A DNA stretch of 26,182 nucleotides from Chromera velia (taxonomy: Eukaryota > Sar > Chromeraceae): contig JAHBMJ010001462.1 in the NCBI GenBank assembly GCA_018398765.1, forward strand, positions 4,066 to 30,247, given 5' to 3'. Under the pieces are notes generated by a model, which saw nothing but the letters and a program-made list of their open reading frames with translations, ran no database searches and had not been told where the DNA came from. Each line of letters opens with the position of its first letter. The first letter of the stretch is position 1. The position numbers and the translations under genes were made by a program. Shown in pieces: positions 21,430 to 26,182 of this stretch.

Positions 21430-21721
21430 TGTAACCTAGCAGAGTCAATCTGTTGATCCACTATTTAGACTAGCCAACACCACAATCGAGAGACTGGCAC
21501 AGAACAACTTTCGTATGCAAAGGTCAGACGTCACTTTATTCAGACTGGGCGCACGCGGCGTTGCGAGGTCGGCGGCGGCCCTAGCGCGGCGCGACGCCTG
21601 TGGTAGGCCCACACCTGCCCGCCTTCTGAAGCTGATGTCCACACTTAGCTTAATCACTCAGACCATCGAAATCGAACCATAGAGGCATGAATGAAATCGG
21701 TAAGCCACGACCGACACCACA
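21430..21721 (-). repeat. Candidate 3' LTR of the chromovirus
   Basis: The segment lies just past the integrase/chromodomain end. On the minus strand it would begin TGTGGTGTC and finish GGTTACA, consistent with TG...CA LTR ends. It contains AATAAA at 21540-21535. A purine-rich run (GGTAGAAGAGG) sits just upstream, as a polypurine tract would. The other LTR is outside the window, so the ends cannot be tested. Confidence 0.3.
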
Positions 21722-21852
21722 GTGTGCCTCTTCTACCACATGTACACGACGTCCTCGGAATCACTCTCAGCATCTTCAGGCTGAGAAGCAGATAGCCACA
21801 GAGCACACAGCCTAGGAAGCTGCGTCTCCAACTGACAGATTCGCACCCCGCT

Positions 21853-24800
21853 CTATACGGCATTCTCGATAGCACTGACGTGCACCACACGTCTTCTCAA
21901 CTCCATCCCACACCTGCCTGCCTTCTTCTTCGCTGCTTCTCTTCTTTTCTCCTTGAAGGCATGCAGGGCTTCCTTTACATGCGTGAGGCTGACTGACGGT
22001 TCCCACGATGCATTCTCCTTACTCTCCCCCTTCCACCAGATGAGATAGTGCGCCTGTCCGTCGATCCGCCTGTGATCCAGAATTTTTTCAACTTCATATT
22101 CCACCTCTGTAGAGGTCGGAAGGCGGATGGCAGGCAACGGATCAGTCTTTTCCCTCTCATACTTTTTTAAGAAGGAGACATTGATCACGTTGTGTGTCCG
22201 TACGCCTGCAGGGAAAATAAGCTCATATGCGTTGTCGTATATCTTTCTTTCTACCTCAAAGGGTCCATAATATACCGGTTTAAGTTTCCTCACTATTCCT
22301 CCTGGCTTTCTATCTCCTTTGAAGTAAGAATTATGGACAAGTACATAATCTCCAGGCTCGAAAGATACTTCCCTCCTGTGTGGATCTACCTGTTGTGCCA
22401 TCTGCTCTCTTGCCTTCTGCAATCTTTCTTTTGCTCTCATAATTTCTGCCTCTCTGGCGTCTGCGAATTCTGCTGCTGGAGGGCAGAAAGATTTCATTTG
22501 TACAGAGACAGAAGGCAGACGAATGGGATCGCGGCCGTACAGAAAACGGAATGGAGATATGTCGAGAGCTGAATGAACTGAATCGCGATATGCAAACTGA
22601 CACACAGCCAACCACTTCGGCCAGTCTGACTGGTGTTTATCCACAAAACAGCGCAGCATTTACTCAATCGTTTGATTGTCTCTCTCTGTCTGTCCATCCG
22701 ACTGTAGATGCCCTCTCGTGCTCATGTTTAATTTTGTCTTCCACAGTCGAGCAAGCTCCTGCTAAAAAGTAGAAAGGAAACGAGGATCACGATCACTCAC
22801 CACCGATTGAGGCATCCCGTACTCGAGGATCATTCGTTCAAAGACTGCCTCTGCCGTCTTCTCTACCATGATTCCTGAGGAGACTGCAATGAAGCAAGGA
22901 GCTTTAGACAGACGATCGACAACAAAGAGAATTCCATCCACCTATTCATTCTTATACAACACCCTCGGGAGTCCAAATATAAAATCAAGAGAGAATGACT
23001 GAAATGTAAATTCAGGAATTGGAAGCGGATGCAGGAGGCCTTGCTGCTTCTCTGTTGGTCTCTTCCCTCTCTGGCAAATGTCACACTTCCTCACATACTG
23101 CTGGACCGACACATATATATGCGGCCAGTAGAAAGAGCCAGCCAGTTTCAAATAAGTTTTCTCTCCCCCCAAATGTCCCCCCACGGCTGTGTCATGGTGT
23201 TTATAAATCAGATTTTTCTGCAGCCTTTCTGTCGGGATTGCCAGTCGATCGTTGAAGAAAAGCAGTCCATCTTCCATATGAAAAGGTTGCACTCTCAGCC
23301 GTAGTTGCAGAGGCACTCCTTTCTCAGGATGCTCTACTGCTTCCTTTATTTCCCTCCAGAACTGTTCCTCCTCAAACCCCTTTCTTATCTTCCCCAAGAA
23401 CTCTTCATCTGGCTGTACATACACTTCATTTAAGAGAAGCTCACAGACGTCTTTTCTCTCTTCCTGCACCTCTTTCGTCTGTGCGGCCAACCCAGGTACC
23501 CTGCTTAATGCATCAGCCACCCTGTTTCGTACACCTTGGACGTACCGAGGTGTAATCCCGAGCTCATCAAACTTTGAGACGAACCTGCGCATACGTGGAG
23601 ATATCAGGGTGCAATCGGCAGACACATTCACATATTTTAGAGACTCATGATCCAACCACACCTTGGTTGTATGATTCACGTATGGTCTCCACGTCTTCAC
23701 TGCAAAAACATACCCTAAAAATTCTTTCTCTCTAATGTGATACTTCAATTCTGCTGGGCTCATACGACGAGAAGCAAAAGCACACGGACGCAAGTAACCA
23801 ATCTCCGGATCCTCTTATATCAAAGCGGCATCCAAGGTTTCAGTCGATTCGCATGCGTCCACAAAGATTTTAAACGGGTGGCCGGGATTGGGAATGAATA
23901 ATTCAACCATATTTCTGACTGCTTCTTTCAATGCTTGAAAACGTCTCTCTTCTTTTTCTCCCCACTCAAACATCCGCTTCGCTTTCAACAAAGCATAGAG
24001 AGGTCCCACTTTCTCACTGAAACGGGGAACGAATCTCCTCACCCAATTCGCAAACCCCAAGAAAGAGAGCATGTCCTTTCTGTTCTTCAGGGTCGGCCAC
24101 TTGTTGACTGCCTCTGTTTTGCTGGCCTTTGGTCGAACCCCGGTCCTGGAAATTTTCAAGCCCAGAAAGGTCACCTCACTCTGCATGAAGTGGCACTTTG
24201 AGAGCTTGGCATACAGATTGTTCTCACTGAGTACATGTAGAACAGTGCAAATATGTTTTTTGTGTTCCTCTGTAGTGCGTGAATAAATAAGGATGTCATC
24301 CAGAAACACCGAAACGAAACGATCGAAGCAGGATTGAAGAGCAAATTGAATCGGCCTCATCGTAGAAGGTGGCGCGTTTATCAAAGCAAAAGAAACGACC
24401 AGCCACTCAAAAGAGCCATATCGCGTTGTGAAGGCTGTCTTAGGGATGTCTTCCTCCCTGACTCTCATTTGATGATGGTACTGACGTAAATCTAGAGTCG
24501 TGAAAAATCGCGCCCCATGGAGTCGATCAATTAATTCCTGTGGATGAGGGAGTGAATGCTTATCTTTTATTGTGGTGCGATTCAAGCCTGTGTAATCGCA
24601 ACACATCCTCATTGATCCGTCTTTCTTTTGTACAAAAAGAACAGGAGCAGCATAAGGAGAAGCAGACGGTTGAATGAATCCTTGTTCAAGATATATGTCT
24701 AGCTGTCTCTTCAGCTCATCTGTCTCTCCTATTGACAATCGGTAAGGTGGACGCGCAGAAGGTGAATGACCAGGCTCAAGTTCAATTTTGAAGTCCAAAT

Positions 24801-25407
24801 GAGGACCTCTGGAGGGTGGCAGATGAGAGAGTCGATCAGTGAAAAGAGACGCATGATCTGCCATAATTTCTTTTACATCATGAGGCACCCCTGGATCCGG
24901 TCGATTGAGAAATGCACACACTTCAGAAAGACCAGAAGAAGAATAGACAGGATGATTAGAAGAAAGAGAAGAAAGAAAGTCAGACCCATGAATCCCCTTG
25001 TCATCCATTCTCCCCTTTCCATTCCCCCCCAATTCACTCACTTCAGCTGTCTACACTTTGCACTCCTCCTGTGCAGGTGGTCGTGGGCGCACCGTCTCCA
25101 TGTACACAATATGAAACGGCGTTCCTCTCTTGATGCAATGTCTAGCCTGCATAGGATTCAAGAAGGGAAGGCAATTTTTGTCTTTTTTGTACCCTCCTTT
25201 CAAAATCACTTCACGGCGTTTGAAAGAGAACTAAAGAAACCGAGTTGGATGGTCGAGTTCGACGTTGTGTGCATCACTCCATTTTCGACCGAGGATCACG
25301 TCATAGCCATCCAGGTCAGCAAGCAATGCACCCACAATTTCTAAATACCCCTGTATGCGCAGAAGCACTTGAGGTGCATACTAACTGACCGTAGCGTCCA
25401 GTCTCCT
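21853..25407 (-). pseudogene. pol: Chromovirus pol (RT, RNase H, integrase, chromodomain) with seven in-frame stops
   Basis: One frame runs the whole length without a frameshift but is interrupted by TAG or TAA at 25383, 25233, 25053, 23817, 22944, 22764 and 22662 (first base, minus strand), so no complete polyprotein can be made. The protease region keeps the GYDVILG tail motif (about 25280), but I find no D-S/T-G-A catalytic motif. Reverse transcriptase (about 24800-24050) keeps FLDDILIYS at about 24309. RNase H follows at about 23900-23500. The integrase has an HHCC finger ending CDICQ (about 23090) and a recognisable core. The chromodomain (about 22110-21960) keeps YEVEKIL and WWKGE. It would reverse-transcribe and integrate the element, with the chromodomain steering insertion towards marked chromatin. 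Confidence 0.9.
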
Positions 25408-26182
25408 ATTCTTCTTCACCGCCATCCGACATCTCATAGGGGTCGAAAACCTCAGGTTCCCAAGGAACCATGACGCGATCATCCTCTCTCCGGCCGGGAA
25501 TCGTTCTCACTCCCGCCACTCGTCTGGGTCCTATCCGGCGCGCTGGTTGTGACCCCCGGGGCGGTGAAGACATTCGCCGACCAAACGATGGAGTGTCGCT
25601 GAAGGTATACCCCTGTCCCCCTGAAGGAACATTGCTTCCAAACCCCCTGCTTGGCTGACGAGTCTCCTCCTTCCCCCCCACTGCAGAGGGCGACCCAGAA
25701 GGAGAAGAGTATCGAGCCCCTTCATAATATCTGCGAGGAGGAGAGCTTTCTCGTCGAAACTCGGGAAACCAGGCTGCTCGCTGTGGAGGTTCCCGCCATC
25801 CTCCGAATGGGGACGTATACATGGCCCGTGCCTGCGGGGGATTGCATAACCCATTCTAGCACTGCCTCATCTGGTGATTAGGATCACCACACCGGAGGCA
25901 AAGTCCCCGTCTCTATCTTTTCTCCCACAGGGCCTGGGGCAATCTGGGGTCGCAAAGCGGCATGCCACGACGCACCCCACAGAGTTCCATCGGAGCCGGT
26001 CCAGTTGGGTCAATCGGTGGAGACCCCCCTGGAATCGGTCCTGCCCCTTTGGCCCACTTTCCTCCCCGAGCTGATGCCTGTTGAAGCCAGGCCTCGTTGT
26101 CTAAGGCCTTCTCCATGGCCTCCTGCAGAGTCTGTGGCTCCTGCCTGTTGGTCTGAAACATGACGGCAGGTGGCAAACCCTC
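25406..26182 (-). pseudogene. gag: Chromovirus gag fragment with CCHC zinc knuckle, two in-frame stops
   Basis: The C-terminal part of Gag, the RNA-packaging shell protein. A helix-rich stretch (LQEAMEKALDNEAWLQQ) precedes the knuckle CLRCGDPNHQMRQC at 25900-25859, a C-x2-C-x4-H-x4-C site. TAG codons at 25915 and 25858 bracket the knuckle, so the copy is broken. After it comes an Arg/Pro/Ser-rich tail ending EMSDGGEEE and TAG at 25408. Pol lies in the +1 frame relative to Gag, which may be the family's frameshift arrangement or an indel. The N-terminus lies past the window edge. Confidence 0.85.

Larger units (their letters stand above)
21430..26182 (-). mobile_element. Decayed Ty3/gypsy chromovirus, truncated by the window edge
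   Basis: Order on the minus strand: gag end with CCHC zinc knuckle, remnant protease region, reverse transcriptase, RNase H, integrase with zinc-binding and catalytic parts, C-terminal chromodomain, and a candidate 3' LTR. This order (RT-RNase H-integrase) defines Ty3/gypsy, and the chromodomain places it in the chromoviruses. The 5' LTR, primer-binding site and gag start lie beyond 26182. The left boundary is provisional. Confidence 0.9.

Noticed and set aside
21853-26182. UAR codons decoded as glutamine in this genome
   Set aside because: LPD clearly ends at TAG after its conserved C-terminus, and one retrotransposon TAG sits at a usual Trp position. Decay is simpler; the alternative is noted under findings.

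Overview
The window is nuclear DNA of a eukaryote, most probably an alga or protist with a complex (secondary, red-lineage) plastid. A chromerid such as Chromera is my best guess, but the species is inference. Three things support this. The genes are split by many spliceosomal introns packed with microsatellites. One gene encodes a plastid-type dihydrolipoamide dehydrogenase whose reconstructed N-terminus looks like a signal peptide plus a transit peptide. The right end holds a Ty3/gypsy chromovirus. No bacterial operon, rRNA, credible tRNA or CRISPR array was seen.

Layout, left to right. (1) 378-6179, + strand: a five-exon gene for a 985-aa, highly charged, probably nuclear protein. It has a PWWP-like N-terminal region, two RG/RGG tracts and a repeated FSRSGRQVK motif; the true 5' end may lie left of the window. 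(2) 6180-9122: AT-rich flank, then long composite microsatellites, with no convincing gene. (3) 9123-17145, - strand: a 16-exon gene for plastid lipoamide dehydrogenase (E3). Every exon joins in phase to a 524-aa protein. (4) 17146-18032: an 887-bp divergent promoter region with a CG-rich patch and a TGCATGCA palindrome. (5) 18033-19571, + strand: an intronless BSD-domain gene of 512 aa. (6) 19572-21429: AT-rich intergenic DNA with a palindromic poly(A) signal and an ambiguous open stretch. (7) 21430-26182, - strand: a decayed chromovirus (gag fragment with zinc knuckle; RT, RNase H, integrase, chromodomain), cut by the right edge.

The genes are unrelated housekeeping or nuclear functions rather than a pathway cluster. 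Lipoamide dehydrogenase serves the plastid pyruvate dehydrogenase complex that supplies acetyl-CoA for fatty-acid synthesis. The most unusual signal is the splicing grammar. Across the 19 reconstructed introns, donors follow GTNNGT with G at +5 in all 19 and C at +3 in 8. Sixteen acceptors end in GCAG. Nine introns cut a glycine codon after its first base, and many intron ends grade straight into microsatellites made of the splice motif itself.
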